From positions 36,979 to 100,978 of the forward strand of contig JAZLDG010000053.1 in the NCBI GenBank assembly GCA_045614565.1: a DNA stretch of 64,000 bases, written 5' to 3'. The notes beneath the pieces are model-generated. The model did not search any database. It saw nothing but the letters and a program-made list of their open reading frames with translations, and was not told where the DNA came from. The stretch comes from Scatosoma sp045614565. Lineage in GTDB: Bacteria > Bacillota > Clostridia > Christensenellales > Borkfalkiaceae. The translations under genes and the position numbers were made by a program. Shown piece after piece: positions 52,067 through 60,582 of this stretch (positions within the stretch are counted from its first letter, which is position 1; every line of letters starts with the position of its first letter).

Positions 52067-52239
52067 GGCTCTGTCCCAACACTCGGTTGATTTTTGACGG
52101 AAAAACGCTGCAAAATACTGTGCGTTTTGCTCGGTTACAGACCGCTAGGGGTATGCGCCCTTACAAAACGCTTGTCTTTCTTGCGTTTTTCTCGTCAAAT
52201 CGTGCAAAGCCCTAATCAACCGTTTATTGTGGCATCGCC
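52067..52239. mobile_element. ISL3-like MITE, copy 2
   Basis: This 173-bp copy shares ends and layout with 3725-3898. The left flank TTTTTTAT (52059-52066) recurs at 52241-52248, one base after the element end, so the 8-bp target duplication is present with one extra T. Subterminal arms also pair (TGACG...GCGTTTTT region). It lies between the WYL promoter (52254-52282) and the WYL start (52045), so it is transcribed as part of that leader. Confidence 0.83.
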
Positions 52240-52253
52240 TTTTTTTATAAAAT

Positions 52254-52282
52254 ATTTTAACATACCTGACAGAAACTGTCAA
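52254..52282 (-). promoter_or_regulatory. Promoter of the WYL regulator with palindrome
   Basis: On the minus strand TTGACA (52277-52282), 17-bp spacer, TAAAAT (52254-52259). The palindrome TGACAG-AAA-CTGTCA (52267-52281) overlaps the -35 and spacer and could be an operator. Confidence 0.75.
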
Positions 52283-52290
52283 GTTTTTTG

Positions 52291-52299
52291 TGCTATACT
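52291..52299 (+). promoter_or_regulatory. Extended -10 for the small divergent ORF
   Basis: TGC followed by TATACT (52294-52299) forms an extended -10; no matching -35 at 16-18 bp. Confidence 0.45.
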
Positions 52300-52323
52300 A
52301 TACGAAAAGGTGGAAAAAAAATT

Positions 52324-52533
52324 ATGAAAGAAACAAAATTTGACGTATTTGTGGAAAGTTTGGAAGAAAAACGGTTTTTGGCGCGGAACGAAGCTATCAA
52401 TCGCGCGCTTGATCTGTCCTTGCATACGAAAACGCGCGAAGAAGTGGTAAACGAGCTTTTTCAAGGCTTGACCTTTATCGTCGGCACGGGAAGTTTGCTC
52501 GCTGAAGAAACGGGGGAAACGCTTGTTTTTTAA
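52324..52533 (+). CDS. Small protein of 69 residues, unknown
   Basis: I do not recognise this product. It starts MKETKFDVFVESLEEKRFLARNEAINRALD and ends GSLLAEETGETLVF; it looks helical and soluble, without cysteine or a membrane segment. AAAGGTGG lies about 9 bases before the ATG, and an extended -10 is upstream. It is transcribed away from the WYL regulator, from a shared region with a palindrome, and could be its target. Confidence 0.65.
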   Translation: MKETKFDVFVESLEEKRFLARNEAINRALDLSLHTKTREEVVNELFQGLTFIVGTGSLLAEETGETLVF

Positions 52534-52563
52534 GGCAATCCCGCGTAAAGCGCGTACAAACGC

Positions 52564-52592
52564 TTGACATTTTCAAGGAAAAAGTGTAAACT
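52564..52592 (+). promoter_or_regulatory. Promoter of tyrS
   Basis: TTGACA 52564-52569, 17-bp spacer, TAAACT 52587-52592. Only about 25 bases of leader remain, so no T-box can be present. Confidence 0.78.
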
Positions 52593-52622
52593 AACAAATA
52601 GCTAAACACAAGGAGAAAAGAA

Positions 52623-53816
52623 ATGGCAAACGTAATGGACGTGCTCAAAGCAAGGGGCTTCGTCAAGCAAACGGTGTTTGAAGAAGAACTCTACGAAAAA
52701 CTCGGCAAAGAGAGCGTACCTTTTTATATCGGTTTCGATCCCACGGCGGATTCCTTGCACGTAGGACATTTTATGCAACTTATTGCGATGCACCATATGC
52801 AACAGGCGGGACATAAACCGATTATTTTGATCGGCGGCGGTACGGCGATGATCGGCGATCCGTCGGGTAGAACGGATATGCGTTCGATGATGACGAAAGA
52901 GACCATTCGGCACAACGTGGAGTGTTTCAAAAAACAAATGTCCCGTTTCGTTAGCTTTGAAGGCGAAAACGCGGCGGTGATCGTGGACAACGGCGACTGG
53001 CTTTTGAATTTGAACTACGTGGATTTCTTACGGGAAATCGGCGCGCATTTCTCGGTGAATAGAATGTTATCCGCGGAGTGCTTTAAGCAACGCTTGGAAC
53101 GCGGGCTTTCCTTCCTTGAATTTAACTATATGCTGATGCAAGCTTACGACTTTCTCGTGCTTTATAGAAAGTACGGCTGTCAGTTGGAGCTTGGCGGCGA
53201 CGATCAATGGAGTAATATCCTTGCGGGTGCGAACTTGATCCGTATTAAGGAACAGCAGCCTGCTTTTGCAATGACCTTTACTCTGCTTACGACTTCGGAC
53301 GGCAAAAAGATGGGAAAAACGGCGAAGGGCGCGGTTTGGTTAGACGAATACAAGACGACCCCGTACGAGTTCTATCAATACTGGCGAAACATCGACGACG
53401 GCGACGTGGAAAAGTGTATGAAGCTGCTCACGTTCTTGTCCGTGGAAGAAATCGAAGAGCTTTGCCGTTATAAAGACGAGCGTATCAATAAAGCCAAAGA
53501 AAGACTTGCGTACGAGCTTACCAAGGAAGTGCACGGCGAAGAAAAGGCGAATACCGCACAAAGCCAAGCACAAGCGGCGTTCGGCGGTGCGAATGCGGAA
53601 CTTTTGACAAAAGAAGTTACGGATTGCGCGACGGTTGTCGACGTAATGGTAGCGGCGGGCGTTGCGAAGTCCAAGGGCGAAGCACGTCGATTGATCGAAC
53701 AGGGCGGCGTTTCGGTGGACGAAAGCAAGGTTACGGACGCGAATATGCCCGTACCAGCCAAAGAGTTCGTTTTGCATAAAGGCAAAAAAGTGCATTTGAA
53801 AATTATCGTAAAATAA
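52623..53816 (+). CDS. tyrS: Tyrosyl-tRNA synthetase
   Basis: TyrS charges tRNA-Tyr. The 397-residue class I enzyme has the HIGH-type motif HVGHF near residue 47, the tyrosine-binding MLMQAYDFLVLYRKYGCQLELGGDDQWSNI segment, the KMSKS-type KMGKT near 231 and a C-terminal S4 RNA-binding domain (SKGEARRLIEQGGVSVDESKV). AAGGAG precedes the ATG. In contrast to many Firmicutes synthetase genes, no T-box leader is present. Confidence 0.96.
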   Translation: MANVMDVLKARGFVKQTVFEEELYEKLGKESVPFYIGFDPTADSLHVGHFMQLIAMHHMQQAGHKPIILIGGGTAMIGDPSGRTDMRSMMTKETIRHNVECFKKQMSRFVSFEGENAAVIVDNGDWLLNLNYVDFLREIGAHFSVNRMLSAECFKQRLERGLSFLEFNYMLMQAYDFLVLYRKYGCQLELGGDDQWSNILAGANLIRIKEQQPAFAMTFTLLTTSDGKKMGKTAKGAVWLDEYKTTPYEFYQYWRNIDDGDVEKCMKLLTFLSVEEIEELCRYKDERINKAKERLAYELTKEVHGEEKANTAQSQAQAAFGGANAELLTKEVTDCATVVDVMVAAGVAKSKGEARRLIEQGGVSVDESKVTDANMPVPAKEFVLHKGKKVHLKIIVK

Positions 53817-53820
53817 GTAA

Positions 53821-53845
53821 AAGGCGGCGTTAGACCGCCTTTTTT
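53821..53845 (+). terminator. Terminator after tyrS
   Basis: Six-bp arms 53822-53827 and 53835-53840 plus flanking A-T pairs, T-run 53840-53845. Confidence 0.82.
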
Positions 53846-53858
53846 CAAAGGAAAGTAT

Positions 53859-54491
53859 ATGGAAAAAGCAGTACGTACGGTGTACGCGCCGTACGAGAGC
53901 GAAAAAATCATAGAAAAATCTCGGTTTATCACCTATTGCGCGCACGCGGAAAGTGAAGAGCAGGCGCGGGCGTTTATCGCGCAAATCCGTAGCCGACATT
54001 CGCTCGCGACGCACGTTTGTTTTGCGTTTATTGTGGATAAGCTGGGGAATTTGCAACGCTTTTCTGACGACGGCGAGCCGCAAGGCACGGCGGGCGTACC
54101 GATGCTCGAAGTTTTGAAATCCAAAAAGCTTTTTGAAACGGTCGTAGCGGTCGTGCGGTATTTTGGGGGCGTGAAGCTCGGTGCGGGCGGGCTTGTCCGC
54201 GCGTATTCTTCTTGCACTGCGGAATGCTTGGACGGCGCAGAGATCTGCGTTTTAGAAGTTTGCCAAAAATTATTCGTGGAAGTGGATTATACGGGACACG
54301 ATAGCGCGCAAAAATACTTTTCAACGCATACCTGTACCCTGCTTTCTACCGATTACGGAGAAAACGTGCGCTTCACAATCGCCGTCAAAAAGACGGAAAC
54401 GGCAACTTTTTTAAGCGGACTTGTGGACTATATGCAGGGCAAGGTAAAAACACAAACGGGCGAAGAATATTACGCCGCGTTTAAGGAGTAA
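53859..54491 (+). CDS. IMPACT/YigZ family protein
   Basis: The 210-residue protein has the UPF0029/IMPACT domain: EKSRFITYCAHAESEEQARAFI, SRHSLATHVCFAFIV, FSDDGEPQGTAGVPMLEVLK and VVRYFGGVKLGAGGLVRAYSS, then a small C-terminal DUF1949-like domain. A proline peptidase or translation-control role has been proposed for relatives; the true bacterial function is unsettled. AAAGGA precedes the ATG. The lipoprotein gene follows after two bases, so the two are co-transcribed. Confidence 0.92.
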   Translation: MEKAVRTVYAPYESEKIIEKSRFITYCAHAESEEQARAFIAQIRSRHSLATHVCFAFIVDKLGNLQRFSDDGEPQGTAGVPMLEVLKSKKLFETVVAVVRYFGGVKLGAGGLVRAYSSCTAECLDGAEICVLEVCQKLFVEVDYTGHDSAQKYFSTHTCTLLSTDYGENVRFTIAVKKTETATFLSGLVDYMQGKVKTQTGEEYYAAFKE

Positions 54492-54493
54492 AG

Positions 54494-55474
54494 ATGAAAA
54501 AAATTATAGCCTATTTTCTTTGCTTCCTTTCGTTGTTTTTTTGTGCTTGTAGTGTGAACGCTGAAAATTCTTCACATAGCTCAAACGGGTCAACGGTGAG
54601 TGAGAATAGTCAAGAAAGTCAAAGCCAAAACGGCGAGCAGGAAACGGACGGAAAAAGCAAAGCCGACTATATACACGTTTCTTTTGACGACGTTCGCGTT
54701 TGTTTTGAAAATCTTGCCCAAAAACGATATGCTTGCTTATGGGACGAACCCTTTTTTGCTTGGTTAAAAACCTTGCACGAAGATTACGGGGCAAAATTTA
54801 GTTTGTTCACTTATAGCGACGTTTTACGCTTAATGGATAATCGTTACGCGACGACGTTTTCGGCGGTTTCGGAGTGGTTAAAAATAGGCTTTCACGCGGA
54901 TACGTCGGGGCATAATTTAAGTGATATATCCTATGAAAAGGGGAAGTCTTATTGGACGGATTTCGTGGGAGAATTGCAACGAATTACGGGTGGAGCGGAT
55001 AATTTTGACCGTATGCCGCGTTTGGAGTTTTTTAGCGGTAGCAAAGACGGACTTTGCGGTATGCGTGACGCGGAATACGGCGCGTTGGGTTTTTTAAGTG
55101 CCGACGATAATCGAGCGGCGTATTATTTAGACGAGCTTACGTTGGAATATTTGTATACCAACGACAAAAGCAAGGACGAAGTAAACGGCTTGACGTTTTT
55201 TGCCACGGACGTACGCGGGGACTGGTTTGCTGAAAACTTTACTTCCACGAACGCCTACCGAAAACCGATTAAAAATACGGTATATGAAGAATTGAGATAT
55301 CGTGAACGGACGGCGGCGTTCGACGGGGCTTGGAAAAGCATTATTTTTTTTACGCACGAATGGCAAATTTATGACGGTCAAGCGTTGAATGAAAACACGG
55401 CTTGGGTTACGGACGTTTGTCGGTATGCGCAAGGATACGAAATTGCTTTCGCATATCCGCAGGATAAAATATGA
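54494..55474 (+). CDS. Deacetylase-like lipoprotein, unknown role
   Basis: The 326-residue protein has a signal peptide with a lipobox ending at C19 (FCAC), then a Ser/Gln/Asn-rich linker (20-55). The folded domain begins YIHVSFDDVRVCF, like the first NodB motif of polysaccharide deacetylases, followed by KIGFHADTSGHNLS and near the end IIFFTHEWQIYD, which could supply metal-binding histidines. The match is partial, so activity is uncertain. AAGGAG lies before the ATG. The base composition is more AT-rich than its neighbours, hinting at later acquisition. Confidence 0.7.
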   Translation: MKKIIAYFLCFLSLFFCACSVNAENSSHSSNGSTVSENSQESQSQNGEQETDGKSKADYIHVSFDDVRVCFENLAQKRYACLWDEPFFAWLKTLHEDYGAKFSLFTYSDVLRLMDNRYATTFSAVSEWLKIGFHADTSGHNLSDISYEKGKSYWTDFVGELQRITGGADNFDRMPRLEFFSGSKDGLCGMRDAEYGALGFLSADDNRAAYYLDELTLEYLYTNDKSKDEVNGLTFFATDVRGDWFAENFTSTNAYRKPIKNTVYEELRYRERTAAFDGAWKSIIFFTHEWQIYDGQALNENTAWVTDVCRYAQGYEIAFAYPQDKI

Positions 55475-55481
55475 AACGATA

Positions 55482-55510
55482 TTGACAAAATTAGGAAATC
55501 GTGATACAAT
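55482..55510 (+). promoter_or_regulatory. Promoter of the aldo/keto reductase
   Basis: TTGACA 55482-55487, 17-bp spacer, TACAAT 55505-55510. Confidence 0.78.
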
Positions 55511-55530
55511 AAATAAAAAGGGGTAAAGCT

Positions 55531-56451
55531 ATGAAATATTGTAATCTTCGTGGTATTCACGCTTCGCGGGTGGTAATGGGCTGTATGCGGATTGCCGACA
55601 AGCCCTTGCAGGAAACGGAAAATTTAATCGTCGAAGCGGTACGCTCGGGTGTAAACGCCTTTGACCTTGCCGATATTTACGGTAAGGGGGATTGCGAACG
55701 CATTTTCGGCGTCGCCGTCCGTGATTTGGGGCTTGCCCGTAAGGATTTCATTATTCAAACCAAATGCGGGATTCGCAAAAACGAAAAGGGGAACTGGTAT
55801 GATTTTTCCAAGGAACATATCATCTCTTCCGTGGAAAACAGCTTAATCCGTTTGAACACTGAATATTTGGATATATTCTTGTTACACCGTCCCGATACGC
55901 TCGTCGAGCCGTTGGAAGTTATGGAAGCGTTCGACAGGCTTCGCGGCGACGGCAAGGTGCGCGCCTTTGGCGTGAGCAATTTCTCCGCGTTGCAAATCCA
56001 AATGCTGGAAAGCTGCGGCGTGGACGTTACGGCGAATCAAATGCAATTTTCGCTCGGGCATACGCCGCTTGTGGACGCGGGTTTTAACGTGAACACGCAC
56101 AAGGACGACGCGGCGGTACGCGCGGGCGGTACGTTAGAATATTGTAGAATGAAAAAAATCGCGTTGCAGGCTTGGTCGCCGATGCAGTACGGATTTTTTG
56201 AAGGTACGTTCGTGGGCAACGAACGCTTTGCAAAGCTCAATACGGAATTAGACGCGCTCGCCGAAAAGTACGGCGTAACGCCGTCGACGATTGCGGTGGC
56301 TTGGATTTTGCGCCATCCCGCGTTTGCGCAGGTGGTGACGGGTACGACGAACGTAGAAAGAATGCGGGAAGCTTGCGCGGCGGCGGATATCGAGCTTACC
56401 CGCGAAGAATGGTACGCGCTCTATCGCGCAACGGGGAAAACGTTACCGTAA
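55531..56451 (+). CDS. Aldo/keto reductase
   Basis: The 306-residue protein is an NADPH-dependent TIM-barrel oxidoreductase. The catalytic tetrad is visible: D and Y in AFDLADIYGKG (near residues 44-52), K in IIQTKCGI and H in FLLHRPDT. The C-terminal GTTNVERMREACAAADI forms the cofactor site. It resembles the YdhF-type reductases. AAAGGGG precedes the ATG. Substrate unknown; it is monocistronic. Confidence 0.9.
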   Translation: MKYCNLRGIHASRVVMGCMRIADKPLQETENLIVEAVRSGVNAFDLADIYGKGDCERIFGVAVRDLGLARKDFIIQTKCGIRKNEKGNWYDFSKEHIISSVENSLIRLNTEYLDIFLLHRPDTLVEPLEVMEAFDRLRGDGKVRAFGVSNFSALQIQMLESCGVDVTANQMQFSLGHTPLVDAGFNVNTHKDDAAVRAGGTLEYCRMKKIALQAWSPMQYGFFEGTFVGNERFAKLNTELDALAEKYGVTPSTIAVAWILRHPAFAQVVTGTTNVERMREACAAADIELTREEWYALYRATGKTLP

Positions 56452-56543
56452 GTTATACGCGCGTACGGGTAATATAAAAGAGAAGCGGCGTAAACTTGTG
56501 CAAAGTATACAAACGCAAGGGACAAGTTTGGTGATTTTGTCTA

Positions 56544-56572
56544 TTGTATTTTTTTTGCAAATATAGTAAAAT
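56544..56572 (+). promoter_or_regulatory. Promoter of the sugar ABC ATPase
   Basis: TTGTAT 56544-56549, 17-bp spacer, TAAAAT 56567-56572. Confidence 0.62.
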
Positions 56573-56614
56573 AATAGTATCGAAAAATATGTAATCCATT
56601 TGGAGGAAAAGATT

Positions 56615-58051
56615 ATGTCAGGACTTTTACTGAAAGGCATTAACAAAGTATACCCTTCCGGCGTACAAGCGGTATTCGATTTCTGTCTCGATATTAGAGA
56701 TAAGGAATTCATCGTTTTGGTAGGACCTTCCGGTTGCGGTAAATCCACTACGCTTCGTATGATTGCAGGTCTCGAAGAAATTTCTTCGGGCGAATTGTAT
56801 ATCGACGGTAAGCTTGTAAACGACGTCGTTCCCAAGGACAGAGATATCGCGATGGTATTCCAAAACTACGCGTTGTATCCCCATATGTCCGTTTACGATA
56901 ATATGGCGTTCGGTTTGAAGCTTCGTAAAGTACCCAAGGAAATCATCGACCAAAAGGTTAAAGCGGCTGCGGAAATTCTCGGTATCACCGATTATCTTTC
57001 CCGTAAACCCAAGGCGCTTTCGGGCGGTCAACGTCAACGTGTTGCGCTCGGCCGTACGATCGTTCGTGAACCCAAGGTATTCCTTCTCGACGAACCTTTG
57101 TCCAACCTTGACGCAAAGCTTCGTGCTTCGATGAGAACGGAAATTTCCAAGTTGCACGCGCGTCTTGCTACGACGTTCATCTACGTTACCCACGATCAAG
57201 TCGAAGCTATGACGATGGGTACGCGTATCGTCGTTATGAAAGACGGCTTTATGCAACAGGTAGATACCCCGCAAAACCTTTACGATTATCCCGTAAACTT
57301 GTTCGTTGCAGGCTTCATCGGTACGCCGCAAATGAACTTCTTTAAGGATTCCACGTTAAGCTCGTCCAAGGGCAAGGTATACGTTGAATTTACGGGCAAC
57401 AACAAGATTTTGCTTCCCAAGTCCGTTGCGGCAAGAATTAAGAACATTAACGAATATTTGGATACGGGCAAGAAGATTACGCTCGGCGTACGTCCCGAAG
57501 ATATCCATCAAGACCAAATGTTCATTTCCAACTCGCCTGAAACGGTTGTAAACGCGCGTGTCGAAGTTATCGAAAAACTCGGTGCGGAAACGCAAATTTA
57601 CTGCGAACTTGACCACGAAGGCAAGGAAAGCTCGGTTATCGACAACTCTACGCAAATGATCGCGAAGATTTCCAGCCGTGCGGTAGTTGCGCTTAAAGAC
57701 ATTATCGAACTTGCGTTCGACGCACATCACATTCATATGTTCGACGGCGAAACGGAAGCTACGCTTCTTGAAAGAGACGAAGGCTATGAAGTCATCGAAG
57801 AAAATGCGGAAGGCTCGGCGTTCGTTCCTCCTACACCGCAAGAAATGCGCGCAAGAATCGACGCGGCTCGTATCGTGACGAAAGAAATGAAAGCGCAAGC
57901 GAAAAAGGACGCGAAGATGGCGAAAATGCAGGCGAAGAAAGCTGCTGCGGAAGCCGCTGCTGCGCCCGTAGAAGAAGCTCCTGTGGAAGCTCCCGTAGAA
58001 GAAACTACGACGGAAGAAGCTCCCGCGGAAGAAAATAAAGATCAAGAATAA
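56615..58051 (+). CDS. MsmX/UgpC-type sugar ABC ATPase with long tail
   Basis: The 478-residue protein is an ABC ATPase of the carbohydrate-importer class. It has Walker A GPSGCGKST (37-45), the signature LSGGQRQRVALGRTIV, Walker B VFLLDEPLSNLDAKL and a C-terminal TOBE/MalK-like domain to about 385. Relatives of about 370 residues energise several sugar importers. Here the last 93 residues are an extra tail: a Lys/Ala/Met-rich helix, then repeats of A-P-V-E-E. No permease or binding protein is adjacent, which fits a shared ATPase. TGGAGG precedes ATG 56615. Confidence 0.9.
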   Translation: MSGLLLKGINKVYPSGVQAVFDFCLDIRDKEFIVLVGPSGCGKSTTLRMIAGLEEISSGELYIDGKLVNDVVPKDRDIAMVFQNYALYPHMSVYDNMAFGLKLRKVPKEIIDQKVKAAAEILGITDYLSRKPKALSGGQRQRVALGRTIVREPKVFLLDEPLSNLDAKLRASMRTEISKLHARLATTFIYVTHDQVEAMTMGTRIVVMKDGFMQQVDTPQNLYDYPVNLFVAGFIGTPQMNFFKDSTLSSSKGKVYVEFTGNNKILLPKSVAARIKNINEYLDTGKKITLGVRPEDIHQDQMFISNSPETVVNARVEVIEKLGAETQIYCELDHEGKESSVIDNSTQMIAKISSRAVVALKDIIELAFDAHHIHMFDGETEATLLERDEGYEVIEENAEGSAFVPPTPQEMRARIDAARIVTKEMKAQAKKDAKMAKMQAKKAAAEAAAAPVEEAPVEAPVEETTTEEAPAEENKDQE

Positions 58052-58085
58052 TCAACGTTAGTTTTTCATTTTTGTACCTCATACG

Positions 58086-58126
58086 CAACGCCCCCTTGTG
58101 AAGGCAAGGGAGCGTTGTATTTTTTT
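58086..58126 (+). terminator. Terminator after the ABC ATPase gene
   Basis: Thirteen-bp arms 58086-58098 and 58105-58117 with one mismatch, T-run to 58126. Confidence 0.88.
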
Positions 58127-58139
58127 GTAAATCCGTTTT

Positions 58140-60449
58140 TTACGCGATACTTTTGAATAGTCGTACGGCAACGGCGGTCATATCGTCTTTGGCTACGCCG
58201 CCGTAGGCGCATAAAGCTTGATCTAACAAAAGATCGACGAGCTGTTGCGGGTTATGTATGGGGATACGCTTTAACGCGTCGTACAAATCCGTCGTCGAGC
58301 CGAACGCGCCCGTGATGCCGTCGCTTAAAAAGAGCAAGGTATCGTTTTCTTGCAGGGTATAGGAAGCGGCGTCGGGGTGGAGCGAGTCGAGTATGCCGAG
58401 CGGTAAAGAGCTGCCTTCTAAAACCTTGACGGTGTTGCCCGACAAAATAAAGCCGACGGGCGAGCCGATTTTCACGATATCCGCTTTGCCGTCGTCCAAA
58501 TCCACGACGGCAATATCCACGCAAGCAAAGGTTTCTTCTTTGCTGAACGTTAAAAGCTTGTTAATGGTGGAAAGTACGGACTCGGACGGCATTTTGGCGC
58601 GGTAAAAGCTTTCCAAAAGGGAAATGGTGCTTTCGGAGATACGGCGGGCGTATTCTCCGCTCCCCATACCGTCCGAAAGAGCGACCATAAACCGTTTTTC
58701 GTCGATTTTAATGACCGAATGGGTATCCCCGCTTGCTATTTCCCCCGATTTTTTTGCCGAAGCCACGCCAAACGCCGCGTCGTAATAGGGCTTTTTGCGT
58801 AAAATACAACAAAATTTATCCCCCGAGAGTGTAATACGTTCGGAAATCATCATAGGCGTAGCAAATAAGTGCGAAGCGACGGCGGCAATCTTTTTCACGT
58901 CCGCTTTGCCGAACGTGACCAAGGAAAGCGTCGGGTTTTCTTCGTCGCCGTAGGCAAGCACTTCCGAGCAAACGATCCCTGCACGAAGTAGGGCTACATT
59001 CAACGCACGTTCCTTTTCCGTGTAAATGCGTAACGGCTCGCTTTGTTCAAGAGCAAGATTACGCAAAATTTCGCTTACACCCTGTGCTTGACCCGCAAGT
59101 AACGTCCTGCCCGAAGCAGCGTTTTCCGTTTCCGTCATATATCGCGCATAATCGCCGATTTGCCGATTGACGGCGTAAAGCACGTTGCTTTGATTGACAC
59201 AAATTTCCGCAAGTCGCTTGGGCATATCAATCAGGCTGACCTTGCCTTTCAAACACCCCACCGTTACGAGCTTTTCCAAATCATGCGGAACGCCCTTTCG
59301 CGCGCAAGCGCGATATTGCGGACAGCCCTTGCACGCTTCTTCTATAACGCACGCGCGTATGTATTCTTTCGCGCCCGTTTCCGCTTCGGTCGTGCCGAGC
59401 GCGGAAAAGGTCGTTTGTATTTCGCGAAATACCGCGGCGATTTCAAAGAGCTGTTTCCCGATCGCTGCACGATTTCTGTTGATCGCAATCCGTGAAAGGT
59501 GTTTTTCACGGTAATATACCAAGCGATTTTCCATTTCCCGAATAAAGGGCGTGGGCAAAAGAATAAAAAACAGCGCGGGGAGCGTAGCGGAAAGTATGGC
59601 TTCTACGAGATGGTTTGCCGAATACGAATATAATCCGTCCGCGTACCCGTAGGCGAAAAATACGGCGAGAAGCGCACACGCCGCGCCCAAACGCCCCGTT
59701 TTTATGAACAAGGTCACGGCGATTCCGTAGACGAAAAACCGTTCGGGCGAAAGCCCAATAACGAGAAAGGGGGGTAGGGAAAGTACGAACGCGCATACGA
59801 GTGTAGACGCGTCTTTGGTTGCGCAAGCAAAGACTAACAAAACGAAAAAGGCGATACCCAGGTATGCGTTCACGCTCAACAATCGGCAAATTCCTACACC
59901 CACGGTAACGAAAAATAACACGCAAAAAACAAGTTCTTCGCCCTTTAATCGACATTTCAAAAATTTCTTTACGAGCGCGTTGATAGCGACGGAAAAAACG
60001 GCGGCAAGTAGAAAAATTGCGGCGGCGATGATGATTTTTTGCGGGATTGCTCCTAACGCCGCGATAAAGGATAGCGGTGGTGCGTAGGGTGTGAACGGCG
60101 CGAACGCCACGAAACCGCCGAGCGCAAGGGAGAGTGCGAGCAAGGGAAATAATCCACCGCGCGTATTGCCTGCTTTTTCGTAGCGGCTACGGATAAAAAA
60201 TCCGCCGACGAGCAGCAGACTTTGCGCCGCGGCAAGCAAAATATCCGTCAAATCAAAATGAAATACCGCAACCAAAAAATAGGTGCAAGCGGCGACGACT
60301 GGGGATAATCCCGCGTTTGGTAGGGCGTAGACGAGTGCGAGTGCGAGCGGCTCGGCGTTGTCGCCGACGTAACGTAAAAACAACGCCGCCGCGCCGAATA
60401 GGAAATAAAGTAAAACGCGGGTTAAATCCGTTTTTTTATGCGTATACAT
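58140..60449 (-). CDS. spoIIE: Stage II sporulation protein E
   Basis: SpoIIE is the membrane serine phosphatase that activates sigma-F in the forespore by dephosphorylating SpoIIAA. The 769-residue product has about ten hydrophobic segments in its first 300 residues, a central linker domain with clustered cysteines (CVIEEACKGCPQYRAC), and a PP2C domain from about 560 with MVALSDGMGSGEYARRIS, ACVDIAVVDLDDGKADIVKIGSP and FLSDGITGAFG. A TATACT (60483-60488, minus) marks a likely -10 without a good -35 at 17 bp. Confidence 0.95.
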   Translation of the reverse strand: MYTHKKTDLTRVLLYFLFGAAALFLRYVGDNAEPLALALVYALPNAGLSPVVAACTYFLVAVFHFDLTDILLAAAQSLLLVGGFFIRSRYEKAGNTRGGLFPLLALSLALGGFVAFAPFTPYAPPLSFIAALGAIPQKIIIAAAIFLLAAVFSVAINALVKKFLKCRLKGEELVFCVLFFVTVGVGICRLLSVNAYLGIAFFVLLVFACATKDASTLVCAFVLSLPPFLVIGLSPERFFVYGIAVTLFIKTGRLGAACALLAVFFAYGYADGLYSYSANHLVEAILSATLPALFFILLPTPFIREMENRLVYYREKHLSRIAINRNRAAIGKQLFEIAAVFREIQTTFSALGTTEAETGAKEYIRACVIEEACKGCPQYRACARKGVPHDLEKLVTVGCLKGKVSLIDMPKRLAEICVNQSNVLYAVNRQIGDYARYMTETENAASGRTLLAGQAQGVSEILRNLALEQSEPLRIYTEKERALNVALLRAGIVCSEVLAYGDEENPTLSLVTFGKADVKKIAAVASHLFATPMMISERITLSGDKFCCILRKKPYYDAAFGVASAKKSGEIASGDTHSVIKIDEKRFMVALSDGMGSGEYARRISESTISLLESFYRAKMPSESVLSTINKLLTFSKEETFACVDIAVVDLDDGKADIVKIGSPVGFILSGNTVKVLEGSSLPLGILDSLHPDAASYTLQENDTLLFLSDGITGAFGSTTDLYDALKRIPIHNPQQLVDLLLDQALCAYGGVAKDDMTAVAVRLFKSIA

Positions 60450-60493
60450 AATAATCTCCGTTTAATAAATCGTTTGAGCATTAGTATACAATG

Positions 60494-60541
60494 AAAAAAC
60501 CCGCCGAAATTGTCCTTTTTTGCGGGAACGGCAGGTTTTTT
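60494..60541 (-). terminator. Terminator after mazF
   Basis: Thirteen-base arms 60494-60506 and 60529-60541 pair at 12 positions with T-runs on both ends, and nested CCCGC/GCGGG. It separates mazF from spoIIE on the minus strand. Confidence 0.82.
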
Positions 60542-60582
60542 GTCAGGCTAATTAAAATCCAGTTTTGATGATATTGAATTGT

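Noticed and set aside
52534..52622. T-box leader for tyrS
   Set aside because: The promoter at 52564-52592 leaves about 25 bases of leader, too short for a T-box, and no conserved T-box sequence is seen.
60450..60560. Spo0A boxes upstream of spoIIE
   Set aside because: TTTGTCAGG-like and ATTGTCC-like segments match the box only in part, and they fall in the mazF terminator hairpin.
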